A stretch of 64,000 nucleotides of DNA from positions 26,055 to 90,054 of the forward strand of contig BAHP02000062.1 in the NCBI GenBank assembly GCA_000508865.1, in the 5' to 3' direction. The notes below the pieces were generated by a model that worked only from the letters and a program-made list of their open reading frames with translations, was not told where the DNA came from and ran no database searches. A program made the translations under genes and the position numbers. Within the stretch, counting starts at the first letter, position 1; the number at the start of each line of letters is the position of its first letter. Below are positions 8,826 through 15,615 of the stretch, piece by piece. The DNA is from Clostridiales bacterium VE202-01. Lineage in GTDB: Bacteria; Bacillota_I; Bacilli_A; Erysipelotrichales; Coprobacillaceae.

Positions 8826-9498
8826 CTTCTCTCTCCTTATTTGATTTGAATTTTTTAATTATACATGCATATACAACATTTAGTTTGTAAATATCTTCCA
8901 ATGGTGCTTTTATAATATCTTGTGTTGCTAAATCGGCATGTTTTAAAATCAGATCATTTAACTTTCCTCTAAAATCAATCCCTAAACTGTCCATTTCAGA
9001 CACCAAGTTAGAATATTCTTTCATTATGGCACCTTCATCCAATTCTTTTTTTTGTGGTTTTTCATTCTTAGTATTTGTTTGTTTATGCAATTCATTTGTA
9101 TCAGCATCTTTAGTATCGTCGATATTAAACAGACCGTTTAAAGCATATTTACGAGCATACGATGATGCAGCGCCTGTTATTTGACTATCATCCATACCCT
9201 TTTTAGAAATAGGTTCTCTAGCATAAGCGCAAGTTTCTATTTTACTATCGCTATCCCAATCAAAGATTATGCATATTGCTTTTAGGTAATTTCTATCGGC
9301 TACGCGCTCAATTTCATCATGTACAACTAATGTTGTACGATATTTTAAACAAATTGGCTTAACTGCTTCTAGAATATCTTCACAACTGCGGTATTTGTAA
9401 CCACCAAATTTATTAAACTGCCCTTTAGGAGCTTTTAACTCATTTTGTATATGTGCTAATTTTTCATATACACACATTTTTTTCTCTACTGTTTCCAT
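8812..9498 (-). CDS. erf: ERF-family single-strand annealing protein
   Basis: 228 residues. N-terminal ERF domain with FGGYKYRSCEDILEAVKP and the family signature ITGAASSYARKYALNGLF; a charged linker and helical C-terminal tail follow. It anneals complementary single strands during phage recombination and circularisation, working with the adjacent exonuclease and SSB. Start ATG 9498 has GGGGTAGAA upstream. Confidence 0.9.
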   Translation of the reverse strand: METVEKKMCVYEKLAHIQNELKAPKGQFNKFGGYKYRSCEDILEAVKPICLKYRTTLVVHDEIERVADRNYLKAICIIFDWDSDSKIETCAYAREPISKKGMDDSQITGAASSYARKYALNGLFNIDDTKDADTNELHKQTNTKNEKPQKKELDEGAIMKEYSNLVSEMDSLGIDFRGKLNDLILKHADLATQDIIKAPLEDIYKLNVVYACIIKKFKSNKEREDENN

Positions 9499-9500
9499 TT

Positions 9501-9830
9501 CTACCCCTTCAATTCTTCTACGATACTTTGGTAATCATCTATTCCATCTTTTAAAACATTCAACAGTCCCATAAAATTACTTGAATCATTATTTCCATAT
9601 CCCTCATTAAAGGCTTCTTGGGCTACTTCTTGCATACAAGCTGTTATATCTTCATATGCTTCCATGTATTGTTCCAACTCTGCATACATAGATTTAAAAT
9701 TTTCCAAAGTCGCTATTGCTTTTTCTAATTCTTTAGCTTTAACTAAATCACTTCTACTAAACGCCTTTCTTAGCGAGTATGTATCCGCATTTTGTAGACG
9801 TATATTATCGCTTAGTTGTTCTAATTCCAT
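9501..9830 (-). CDS. Phage coiled-coil protein of unknown function
   Basis: 109 residues, almost wholly helical with heptad patterns (ELEKAIATLENFKSMYAELE) and no recognised domain. It lies two bases upstream of erf in the same operon. Proteins of this kind near recombination genes are frequent and uncharacterised. Confidence 0.6.
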   Translation of the reverse strand: MELEQLSDNIRLQNADTYSLRKAFSRSDLVKAKELEKAIATLENFKSMYAELEQYMEAYEDITACMQEVAQEAFNEGYGNNDSSNFMGLLNVLKDGIDDYQSIVEELKG

Positions 9831-9832
9831 CT

Positions 9833-10339
9833 TTACTCACCGCCTATATGTGATTTTGCTAGTTCGATTGCTAGTTTGTATTCTTTAGCAAAATTATTGT
9901 TTTTGTGGGTTTGTCCCACTTTATCAGTAAATTCTTCTATATTTCCTCTAAAACATCCGCATTTAACGTAAATGTCATTTTCTTTAGTTTTAAAAAAGGT
10001 TGTAAAATCTTTTCGAGAACCTATAGGACCTACAAGTAAGTAATCAGCATTACCGTAGACCTCAGCATCACCGTAGACCTCAGCATTACCGCAGACCTCA
10101 GCATTACCGCAGACCCAAGCATTACCGTAGACCTTAGCATTACCGTAGACCTTAGCATTACCGTAGACCTTAGCATTACCGTAGACCCAAGCATTACCGT
10201 CTTGGCTAAGGTTGTCTTGGTTTTCTACATAACCACCTAATTCTCCTTTTTTTACATTTCCAAAACTTTCTAACGCTTCAATTCTAAATAGAGTTCTTCC
10301 AAAAACTTCTATTTTAATATCTGTTAATTTGTATTTCAT
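9833..10339 (-). CDS. Phage repeat protein, left-handed beta-helix type
   Basis: 168 residues. After an N-terminal segment (GRTLFRIEALESFGNVKKGE) there are about ten six-residue turns of the form VYGNAx / VCGNAx, the hexapeptide repeat of left-handed beta helices, followed by a KDFTTFFKTK-type tail. Known phage proteins with this layout are annotated as polymer-forming or bactofilin-like; function unknown. The repeats are encoded by near-identical 18-bp units (10047-10200), so copy number may vary between strains. Confidence 0.65.
   Translation of the reverse strand: MKYKLTDIKIEVFGRTLFRIEALESFGNVKKGELGGYVENQDNLSQDGNAWVYGNAKVYGNAKVYGNAKVYGNAWVCGNAEVCGNAEVYGDAEVYGNADYLLVGPIGSRKDFTTFFKTKENDIYVKCGCFRGNIEEFTDKVGQTHKNNNFAKEYKLAIELAKSHIGGE
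10047..10200. repeat. 18-bp in-frame tandem repeats
   Basis: Eight full units and one partial unit of an 18-bp repeat (GCATTACCGTAGACCTTA and close variants, plus-strand reading). Each unit equals six codons, so gain or loss of units keeps the frame of the beta-helix protein. Three successive units are identical, indicating recent expansion. Confidence 0.9.
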
Positions 10340-10450
10340 TTTTATTAATTCCTTTCATTTTTTAAATTGATTTATAAAAGATGCACGTTAGTGCTTTTAT
10401 CTTCTATCTTTTATCTAAAATCTTGTTAATTGTTATATCTTATTTGATAT

Positions 10451-10594
10451 ATGGTTAGTCACTTGGTTGCTCTGTTGGTTATTTAGTTGGTTAGGTTACT
10501 GTTTTAAATCCCCTAAACACTATATGTACCAATGACTTTATAAACATTATTGTTGGTTATTTATATGGTTGCTCCGTTGGTTGTTCTGTTGGTT
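10451..10594. repeat. Two clusters of 12-bp-phased iterons
   Basis: TTGGTT or ATGGTT recurs at 10451, 10463, 10475 and 10487, and again at 10553, 10565, 10577 and 10589: exactly 12 bp apart, four copies per cluster, 66 bp between the last of one cluster and the first of the next. All frames here are stopped, so the region is non-coding; it lies in the only large gap (10340-10620) of the early operon. Phased repeats suggest a protein-binding array, most simply the phage replication origin. The flanks are AT-rich. Function inferred. Confidence 0.55.
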
Positions 10595-10620
10595 GGAAAA
10601 AAAGCTATTTTTAGCTTATT

Positions 10621-10716
10621 TCAAAATATATTTTCGATTATTCCAACTATGGCAAAACCCGATAATATAATCATTACTGTTATTGTAAACACCCCTCGAG
10701 CGCTTAATTTATCCAT
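10621..10716 (-). CDS. Small single-TM phage protein (31 aa)
   Basis: The frame is open further upstream, but GGAGTG lies just before the ATG at 10716, giving a 31-residue product beginning MDKLSARGVFTITVMIIL. It is essentially one membrane helix with a basic N-terminus. No known function. Confidence 0.5.
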   Translation of the reverse strand: MDKLSARGVFTITVMIILSGFAIVGIIENIF

Positions 10717-10789
10717 TTGACACTCCTTTTTTATTAAGTTATAATTTGTTTGGTTATTTTTATTTGGCGACTTTGGCGAGTCGTCTTTT

Positions 10790-11116
10790 TTACTGCTTAG
10801 CAAATTCTATAATGTCTTTATTTCTAAATATTTCACACTCAAGATACATCCTGTAAGCACGTCTCATATGATTGTTAATTGTATCGTTTATTTCTTCTCT
10901 TGATGTACAAGCAAAATAGCCGCCAGTTCGTCCCGATACACTTCCGATAAAAATGGTAAATTTAGGATTGCATCTAATATTTTGAATAATCTTACGCATA
11001 GCTTTATCACTCTTTACCTGTTTAAAAATGCCTCTTAATTGACGGTTTTTAACCATGTTTTCTTTACCGACGTAATTGGCAATTATGTACCTGTATACTT
11101 GTTCTTCTATTTCCAT
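10790..11116 (-). CDS. Winged-helix-like phage early protein
   Basis: About 108 residues from an ATG at 11116 preceded by AGAGGTG. The order QLRGIFKQVKSDKAMRKIIQ, a short beta pair ending GRTGGYFACTSREEI, then an NNHMRRAYRMYLE helix looks like the small winged-helix proteins encoded early in many Firmicute phages. Probably DNA-binding; target unknown. Confidence 0.5.
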   Translation of the reverse strand: MEIEEQVYRYIIANYVGKENMVKNRQLRGIFKQVKSDKAMRKIIQNIRCNPKFTIFIGSVSGRTGGYFACTSREEINDTINNHMRRAYRMYLECEIFRNKDIIEFAKQ

Positions 11117-11129
11117 CATATCACCTCTT

Positions 11130-11333
11130 TTAAGCTCCAAATCTTCTTGTTAGCCAATTATCCAACTTAGAAGTATCTATTTTCCACGGTGATGTTGCAC
11201 CAGCTTTGTGTGCAGGAAAACCGCGTATTTTAGTATACTTTTTTAACTCCCATTCGCTAAAACCGAACGGCAATAGCTCCTTTATTGTCATGTAACGTTT
11301 AGGATAGCTATTATTTGTGGTAGTTGTTTGCAT
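11130..11333 (-). CDS. Excisionase/AlpA-like helix-turn-helix protein
   Basis: 67 residues. YMTIKELLPFGFSEWELKKY followed by GFPAHKAGATSPWKIDTSKLDNWL has the two-helix-plus-wing shape of small excisionase-like DNA binders, including a W-K-I-D segment before the final helix. It is the first gene of the leftward early operon (GGAGGG ribosome site). Could bend DNA for excision or act as an early regulator. Confidence 0.6.
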   Translation of the reverse strand: MQTTTTNNSYPKRYMTIKELLPFGFSEWELKKYTKIRGFPAHKAGATSPWKIDTSKLDNWLTRRFGA

Positions 11334-11348
11334 ATTGTTTACCCTCCT

Positions 11349-11378
11349 TTGATATATTGTTTCATCTCGTGCTATAAT
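11349..11378 (+). promoter_or_regulatory. Sigma-A promoter for the 89-aa protein gene
   Basis: TTGATA at 11349-11354 and TATAAT at 11373-11378 with an 18-bp spacer, followed by an AAAGGAGATG ribosome site and the ATG at 11406. Confidence 0.75.
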
Positions 11379-11405
11379 TAGCTTGAAAGGAGATGATTTA
11401 ATAAT

Positions 11406-11675
11406 ATGTATAAATATAAATATAAATTTGATTGTTCAAAACATGATATTGTCATTAATCTTCCTGAGCACATGAAGGACATTAATAATAATCACATAAT
11501 GTTTATGCATCCATCCGAATCTTTCGGAGATACAATTGTCAACGTGAATTATGAAAACGGTATCTCATATATGCTCGTTAAAGCTAATAATGATGTTTTC
11601 GTTTGGTCGACTGACAAAATCATTCCAAGCGGTCAACCAAATCATTTTGTTTTCGAGATTGAGCCTCAAGCCTAA
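11406..11675 (+). CDS. Phage protein of unknown function (89 aa)
   Basis: An isolated rightward gene with its own consensus promoter, ribosome site and terminator, sitting between the leftward early operon and the Cro-side genes. The 89-residue product is soluble and beta-rich (GDTIVNVNYENGISYMLVKA) with no recognised domain. Independent transcription from a strong promoter in the control region suggests expression in the lysogen, so a lysogenic or regulatory role is possible but unproven. Confidence 0.65.
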   Translation: MYKYKYKFDCSKHDIVINLPEHMKDINNNHIMFMHPSESFGDTIVNVNYENGISYMLVKANNDVFVWSTDKIIPSGQPNHFVFEIEPQA

Positions 11676-11725
11676 TCCCTTTTTGACCAATATGGATTCC
11701 ATGACTATGAAATTCATTTTTCTTA

Positions 11726-11757
11726 GATTGTTTCTTTCGCACAGAAGCAATCTTTTT
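11726..11757 (+). terminator. Rho-independent terminator
   Basis: Ten-base-pair stem GATTGTTTCT/AGAAGCAATC (one G-T pair) with a 7-nt loop, followed by a T-rich tract. It lies 50 bases after the 89-aa protein gene. Confidence 0.8.
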
Positions 11758-11834
11758 CTTTAAATATCTAATCAATATTTTCACCCCTTTTAAGCTCAAA
11801 TTGATAGTTAAACAGTTTGAATCAAATTCCTTTA

Positions 11835-11990
11835 CTAAGTTGAGTAAATAAGAATGATCACAACAATTGTTAAAAATATAGTAATTATATCTATTACCTT
11901 ATCTTCAACTTTATTTAATGCATTCATGAGAGATATAAATATCATTATTAAATCAATTAATAAAAACAAACAAATTAGAATATTTTTCAT
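11835..11990 (-). CDS. Small two-helix membrane protein (51 aa)
   Basis: ATG at 11990 with AAGGGAT upstream; the product MKNILICLFLLIDLIMIFIS has one hydrophobic helix, a short charged loop (NKVEDKV) and a second helix. It is the third small membrane gene downstream of the Cro-like gene. Superinfection exclusion is conceivable for such genes; nothing in the sequence proves it. Confidence 0.45.
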   Translation of the reverse strand: MKNILICLFLLIDLIMIFISLMNALNKVEDKVIDIITIFLTIVVIILIYST

Positions 11991-12016
11991 TACTTATCCC
12001 TTTCTTCATCGTCAGC

Positions 12017-12106
12017 TTATTTAGTATCTTCTTTTGATAAAGAATAGAATTTTTTATAGCCTTCATAAAATGCTAATGTAAATCCAAGAAATAACCATAT
12101 AAACAT
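12017..12106 (-). CDS. Tiny membrane protein (29 aa)
   Basis: MFIWLFLGFTLAFYEGYKKF and a short charged tail. Its ATG overlaps the TGA of the upstream gene (TGATG), so it would be made by coupled re-initiation. One short membrane helix; function unknown. Very short, so only moderately supported. Confidence 0.4.
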   Translation of the reverse strand: MFIWLFLGFTLAFYEGYKKFYSLSKEDTK

Positions 12107-12321
12107 CAGAAGAAAATACAGAATAGATAAAGCAGTATGAAAATAATTATGTGTTTGATTAAGGTATTCCATGCTTTTGATAATTCCCTTTCTAAATGAA
12201 ATTCAGTATTTGTCATACAATTCATGAAAAATAAAATAGTTCCAGCAATTGGATACAAAGAATAGAAAACAATTCCAAAGAAATAGCTATTTACCAAGAT
12301 TCTTATCCATATTGGTTTCAT
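12106..12321 (-). CDS. Small membrane protein (71 aa)
   Basis: Two predicted membrane helices (residues about 8-32 and 52-71) around a charged loop (EFHLERELSKAWN). It follows the Cro-like gene by three bases and probably shares its promoter. No family recognised. Confidence 0.55.
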   Translation of the reverse strand: MKPIWIRILVNSYFFGIVFYSLYPIAGTILFFMNCMTNTEFHLERELSKAWNTLIKHIIIFILLYLFCIFF

Positions 12322-12324
12322 ATG

Positions 12325-12555
12325 CTACTCCTTGTATAAATTATATCTTTCGCTTAAAGCGGAACAATCTGCTAAAAAAATAAAATCTATGCTAGTATGA
12401 TATAGTTTTGCTAACTTATCTAAATTAGCCTTATCAGGAATAGTAATTCCACTTTCCCAATTTTGAATAGTTCTTTCAGTTTTACCAATTTTTTTTGACA
12501 CATCACCGATAGTTAACCCACTATTAACCCTCCAAGCTTTTAAAGTTAACTGCAT
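12325..12555 (-). CDS. Cro-like XRE-family regulator
   Basis: 76 residues. A single XRE helix-turn-helix: LKAWRVNSGLTIGDVSKKIG then TERTIQNWESGITIPDKANL. ATG 12555 lies after AGGAGGTGAGAAAA; an upstream GTG is not needed. Divergent from the LexA-type repressor with shared operators between them, so it is the likely Cro counterpart of the lysis-lysogeny switch. Confidence 0.8.
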   Translation of the reverse strand: MQLTLKAWRVNSGLTIGDVSKKIGKTERTIQNWESGITIPDKANLDKLAKLYHTSIDFIFLADCSALSERYNLYKE

Positions 12556-12577
12556 TTTTCTCACCTCCTACGCTTTT

Positions 12578-12605
12578 ATTATACTCGCTTTTAGCGTGAT
12601 GTCAA
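12578..12605 (-). promoter_or_regulatory. Leftward promoter with operator in the spacer
   Basis: On the minus strand, TTGACA (12600-12605) and TATAAT (12578-12583) are separated by 16 bp. The spacer contains the perfect 11-bp palindrome CGCTAAAAGCG (12586-12596), a likely repressor site that would block this promoter in a lysogen. Confidence 0.75.
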
Positions 12606-12635
12606 CTTAAAACGGAAATTTTTTTCGCTTTTTTA

Positions 12636-12663
12636 TTGTTCTATCCGCTAAAAGTGATAATAT
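12636..12663 (+). promoter_or_regulatory. Repressor promoter with operator in the spacer
   Basis: TTGTTC (12636-12641) and TAATAT (12658-12663), 16-bp spacer, upstream of the repressor gene. The spacer holds CGCTAAAAGTG (12646-12656), a variant of the palindrome in the divergent promoter, so the repressor or Cro could control its own synthesis. Confidence 0.6.
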
Positions 12664-12688
12664 TTTATTAAGGATAGAGGTGACGTTT

Positions 12689-13335
12689 ATGGATTCAAAA
12701 CAACGACAAAAAGATATTTTTTCAAAAAATTTAAAATATCATTTAAATTTACACAAGAAAACACAAGCAGATATTGTTAATGATTTAGGTATAACCTCAA
12801 GTACTGTTTCAGATTGGGTCAACGCAAAAAAATATCCTAGAATGGATAAAGTACAAATGATTGCTGATTACTTAGGTATATACAAATCTGATTTAATAGA
12901 GGAAAAAAATGATTTGACACAAGAATTTGATAACATCTTTAAAATTGAAAAAAAGAAATTTCCTTTATTAGGCGAAATAGCTTGTGGCGAGCAATTTATG
13001 CTGATGAGGATAGAGAAAGCTATATAATGGCTGGTACTGATATACAAGCTGATTTTTGTTTAAAATGCAAAGGTGACAGTATGATAAATGCTCGTATCAA
13101 TGATGGTGATATAGTTTTTATTAGGCAACAAAATATGGTGAATAATGGAGAAATAGCAGCAGTTATTATTGATAATGAAGCGACATTAAAAAGATTTTAT
13201 TATTATAAAGAAGCTAATCTTGTTATATTGAAAGCAGAAAATCCAAAATTTAAGGATTTAGAATATAAAGATGAAAGATTAAATGAAATAAGGATTATTG
13301 GTAAAGCAGTTGCTTTTCAAAGTGATGTGATATAA
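12689..13335 (+). pseudogene. LexA/CI-type phage repressor, frameshifted
   Basis: N-terminal XRE domain (KKTQADIVNDLGITSSTVSD) and C-terminal S24 peptidase with KCKGDSMINARINDGDIVFI (Ser nucleophile) and EIAAVIIDNEATLKRFYY (Lys general base); FPLLGEIACGE is the region of self-cleavage. The first frame stops at 13027. Restoring one C near 12992 changes the join to a continuous 'ACGEPIYADEDRE' and one protein of about 215 residues, the usual length. ATG 12689 with GAGGTG is the start. As read, the repressor lacks its dimerisation and cleavage domain; an unrepressed prophage could not persist, so a sequencing error or a defective prophage are the choices. Confidence 0.85.
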
Positions 13336-14147
13336 ATGCAAGAAAAAAGTAAATTCAATATATTCACCTACATTAAAAAACATCCTATAATTTTTGCTAT
13401 TACATTGATTGTTATATTTATTATGGTACCTATTTCTTTTTATGTGGAAAATCCATGGGGAATCGGATTTATTCCAAGAGATGAAGCTGGTAATGTTTTA
13501 GGTTATTATGGAGCTATATTAGGTGGAGGATTAGCCTTATTTGGCGTTGCGTGGACTATCGTAGAACAAAAAAGCGATTTAAAAGAGCAGCAGAAACGTT
13601 TAGATGATCAAAGGCGTGATGATTTAGCAATACAATATAAACCACTAATAGAAATAGAAGATAACGGTTTAGAAGAATATAAATATAATCAAATTAAAAT
13701 AAAAATGAAGCTTTCTAATATTGGTAGAGGTGAAGCATTAAATCTATTTGTAAAAATTTTCCAAGAAAATGGAGATAATTATTATATTTCTAATACCGAT
13801 ATTTTTTATAATATTTTCCCCTCAAAAAAAGATAAAGATATTGATTTTGTATTTACAAAAATCGATGCCTCAAAAGAATTTAATAAAGAGAAAGGAAAAA
13901 TTTTAGCTACGTTACCTCTTGATGATATTGAATACAATTTTAAAGGTATAATTAACTACGATAATCCTTTTTCAAATAAACGATATATTTTAAACTTTTC
14001 GATTTTATTAGAAAAATTATTCCTAATGAACTTTTAGCAAAAAAAAATAACTATAACTATTCAAATAAAGAAATAAACGAAAGAAGAATTTGGAAATCTT
14101 TTGTTACTATGGGTGGATATATTGAAACCGAAATTCCAAAAAGGTAA
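13336..14147 (+). pseudogene. Two-TM membrane protein, C-terminus frameshifted
   Basis: Starts directly after the repressor stop. Two membrane helices (residues about 15-37 and 58-77), a charged coiled coil (EQKSDLKEQQKRLDDQRRDD) and a beta-rich cytoplasmic domain. The frame ends at 14037, but adding one T to the T4 run at 13996-13999 extends it through IRKIIPNELLAKK to a stop at 14147 (about 270 residues). No named family. Placement just after the repressor is typical of lysogenic-conversion or exclusion genes; that role is inferred. Confidence 0.55.
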
Positions 14148-14270
14148 ACTATAATATTTTATTTATTAGACAATAAAGAAATTGAAAGAGATTATTTATC
14201 TAATTGCAGAAGAATTAAATAGCACAATCACAATAAACACACTTCATAGTGCAGGAAGGGAGAAACGGGG

Positions 14271-14708
14271 ATGGATGAATATATTAAAGAGCGACTTAAT
14301 GATCAAATACAGTGGTATAGTAAAAAATCAAAGTATTATAAACGTTTTTATTATGGATTTAGCATTGCATTATTAGTTATATCATCTATTTCATCAATAA
14401 TTTCTTATTTAATTTTGAAATACAAACAATTAGAATTTTTACCTATCTTAAGTACAGTTCTAACAGCAACTATCCCTATCATTATTGGCATTGATAAACT
14501 AATGAAGTGTCAAGAACTTTATACAACTTATAGAGCAACTTGCGAACGATTAAAACAAGAAAAAATCCTGTTCCAAAACGGAGCAGGAGAATATGAAAAT
14601 TTGTCTATTGAAAAAAGAAATATCTTGCTAGTTAATAGATGCGAAAGTATTATGTCACACGAGAACAGCAATTGGACACAATTAAACGAAAAGAAACAAA
14701 ATAATTAA
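14271..14708 (+). CDS. DUF4231/SLATT-type two-TM protein
   Basis: 145 residues: short N-terminal amphipathic stretch, two close membrane helices (about 27-49 and 57-77), then the conserved cytoplasmic tail TYRATCERLKQEKILFQNGA with a final HENSNW, the layout of DUF4231, a member of the SLATT two-TM group. SLATT proteins are predicted pore-forming effectors in nucleotide-signalling immune systems. A ThsB-like TIR protein is encoded 300 bp downstream on the same strand. The pair is therefore a candidate anti-phage module carried by the prophage. Ribosome site GGGAG precedes ATG 14271. Confidence 0.7.
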   Translation: MDEYIKERLNDQIQWYSKKSKYYKRFYYGFSIALLVISSISSIISYLILKYKQLEFLPILSTVLTATIPIIIGIDKLMKCQELYTTYRATCERLKQEKILFQNGAGEYENLSIEKRNILLVNRCESIMSHENSNWTQLNEKKQNN

Positions 14709-14950
14709 TTTACCTTGAAATATGATTTTTCAAAAATATCAGGTTTACATGGGTAATATTCACCTTTTATTCCTTTTATTATAAAATCACCAATATCAGC
14801 TATATGATTTCCCTCAAGAGTTTGAATAATTAAATATGTTTGCTTTGGAACACATGATTTTCCACAAAACGAAATTATTTCTTGTGTATTATCACCATTC
14901 CATTGTATAGCTTCGATTGTAACAGGCTTCTTAGTATACTTATTAATCAT
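14705..14950 (-). CDS. Conserved small phage protein (KKPVxIEAxQW family)
   Basis: 81 residues. YTKKPVTIEAIQWNGDN, GDFIIKGIKGEYYPCKPDIF and FEKSYF are the recurrent segments of a small phage protein family found in many Firmicute phages, of unknown function. It lies on the opposite strand between the DUF4231 and TIR genes, meeting the former tail to tail (4-bp overlap). ATG 14950 with GGGTGATC is preferred over an upstream GTG. Confidence 0.7.
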   Translation of the reverse strand: MINKYTKKPVTIEAIQWNGDNTQEIISFCGKSCVPKQTYLIIQTLEGNHIADIGDFIIKGIKGEYYPCKPDIFEKSYFKVN

Positions 14951-15010
14951 ATCGATCACCCTTTCAAGGTTAATTATATCAAATTTATTATAGAAAGGAA
15001 GTTAAAACTT

Positions 15011-15424
15011 ATGCCATTATTAAAAACATATGATTTATTTATTAGTCATGCATGGATGTATGGCGATGATTATACTCGATTAGTCAATATGCTTAACAAT
15101 GCATCATATTTTTATTTTAGAAATTACTCTGCCCCAGAGGATAAACCATTAGCATTATCAAGAACATATGCATACGATTACGAAATTAAACAAGCAATTG
15201 ATAGAAAAATTGCCCCAGTAAATTGTGTTATTATTTTAGGCGGGATGTATGCTAAAAGAAAATGGATGCAGTATGAACTTGAAACAGCAAAAAGAATGAA
15301 CAAACCTATTGTTGTTGTAGCACCATGGGGACAAGAAAAAATACCTATAGAATTGCAAAAATATCCATTAGTACGTTGGAATACAGAACATATTGTAGAA
15401 GCAATTAGAAATTATTCAATATAA
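15011..15424 (+). CDS. ThsB-like TIR-domain protein (DUF1863)
   Basis: 137 residues, a single TIR-like domain: KTYDLFISHAWMYGDDYTRL at the first strand, YFYFRNYSAPED, CVIILGGMYAKRKWMQYELE with the expected catalytic Glu, and KPIVVVAPWGQEKIP. This is the MTH538/ThsB type used in Thoeris, where infection makes the TIR enzyme convert NAD into a cyclic signal that activates an effector. The classical ThsA effector is absent; the nearby DUF4231 two-TM protein is the obvious partner. Ribosome site AAAGGAAG precedes ATG 15011. Family call strong; defence role inferred. Confidence 0.8.
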   Translation: MPLLKTYDLFISHAWMYGDDYTRLVNMLNNASYFYFRNYSAPEDKPLALSRTYAYDYEIKQAIDRKIAPVNCVIILGGMYAKRKWMQYELETAKRMNKPIVVVAPWGQEKIPIELQKYPLVRWNTEHIVEAIRNYSI

Positions 15425-15493
15425 CAAAAGTTCGACTGCTGACAATAGCAAAGAATTTTATTTTTAAAAATTTGATTAGCTTTTACTTTCAAT

Positions 15494-15521
15494 AAAAAAG
15501 CCCTCCGTTGGCGCGGAGAGC
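15494..15521 (-). terminator. Strong minus-strand terminator without an obvious gene
   Basis: GCTCTCCG ... CGGAGGGC stem (one mismatch) followed by TTTTTT on the minus strand. No annotated minus-strand gene feeds it. It could end a short transcript starting near 15590, antisense to the integrase leader. Confidence 0.6.
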
Positions 15522-15557
15522 AGACATGAAACGCAAACAACTACCACATTATTTAGC

Positions 15558-15587
15558 AATCCATGTAGCCATATTTTAACATGGATT
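15558..15587. repeat. Inverted repeat in the integrase leader
   Basis: Perfect 9-bp arms AATCCATGT and ACATGGATT with a 12-bp loop, just upstream of the integrase start. Could be a binding site of integrase, excisionase or repressor, or an RNA hairpin. Confidence 0.55.
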
Positions 15588-15615
15588 GTCTAAAAAAGAA
15601 AGGACTGAATTAAAT

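Noticed and set aside
10047..10200. Regular short repeats that could suggest a CRISPR array
   Set aside because: Units are 18 bp, tandem without spacers, and encode in-frame hexapeptides.
11620..11775. A 51-codon minus-strand frame with TTG start after GGGGTGA
   Set aside because: It lies antisense to the end of the 89-aa protein gene and its terminator, and no homolog type is recognised; kept out for lack of support.
14182..14376. A plus-strand frame overlapping the DUF4231 start
   Set aside because: It is out of frame with the well-supported DUF4231 gene and has no ribosome site.
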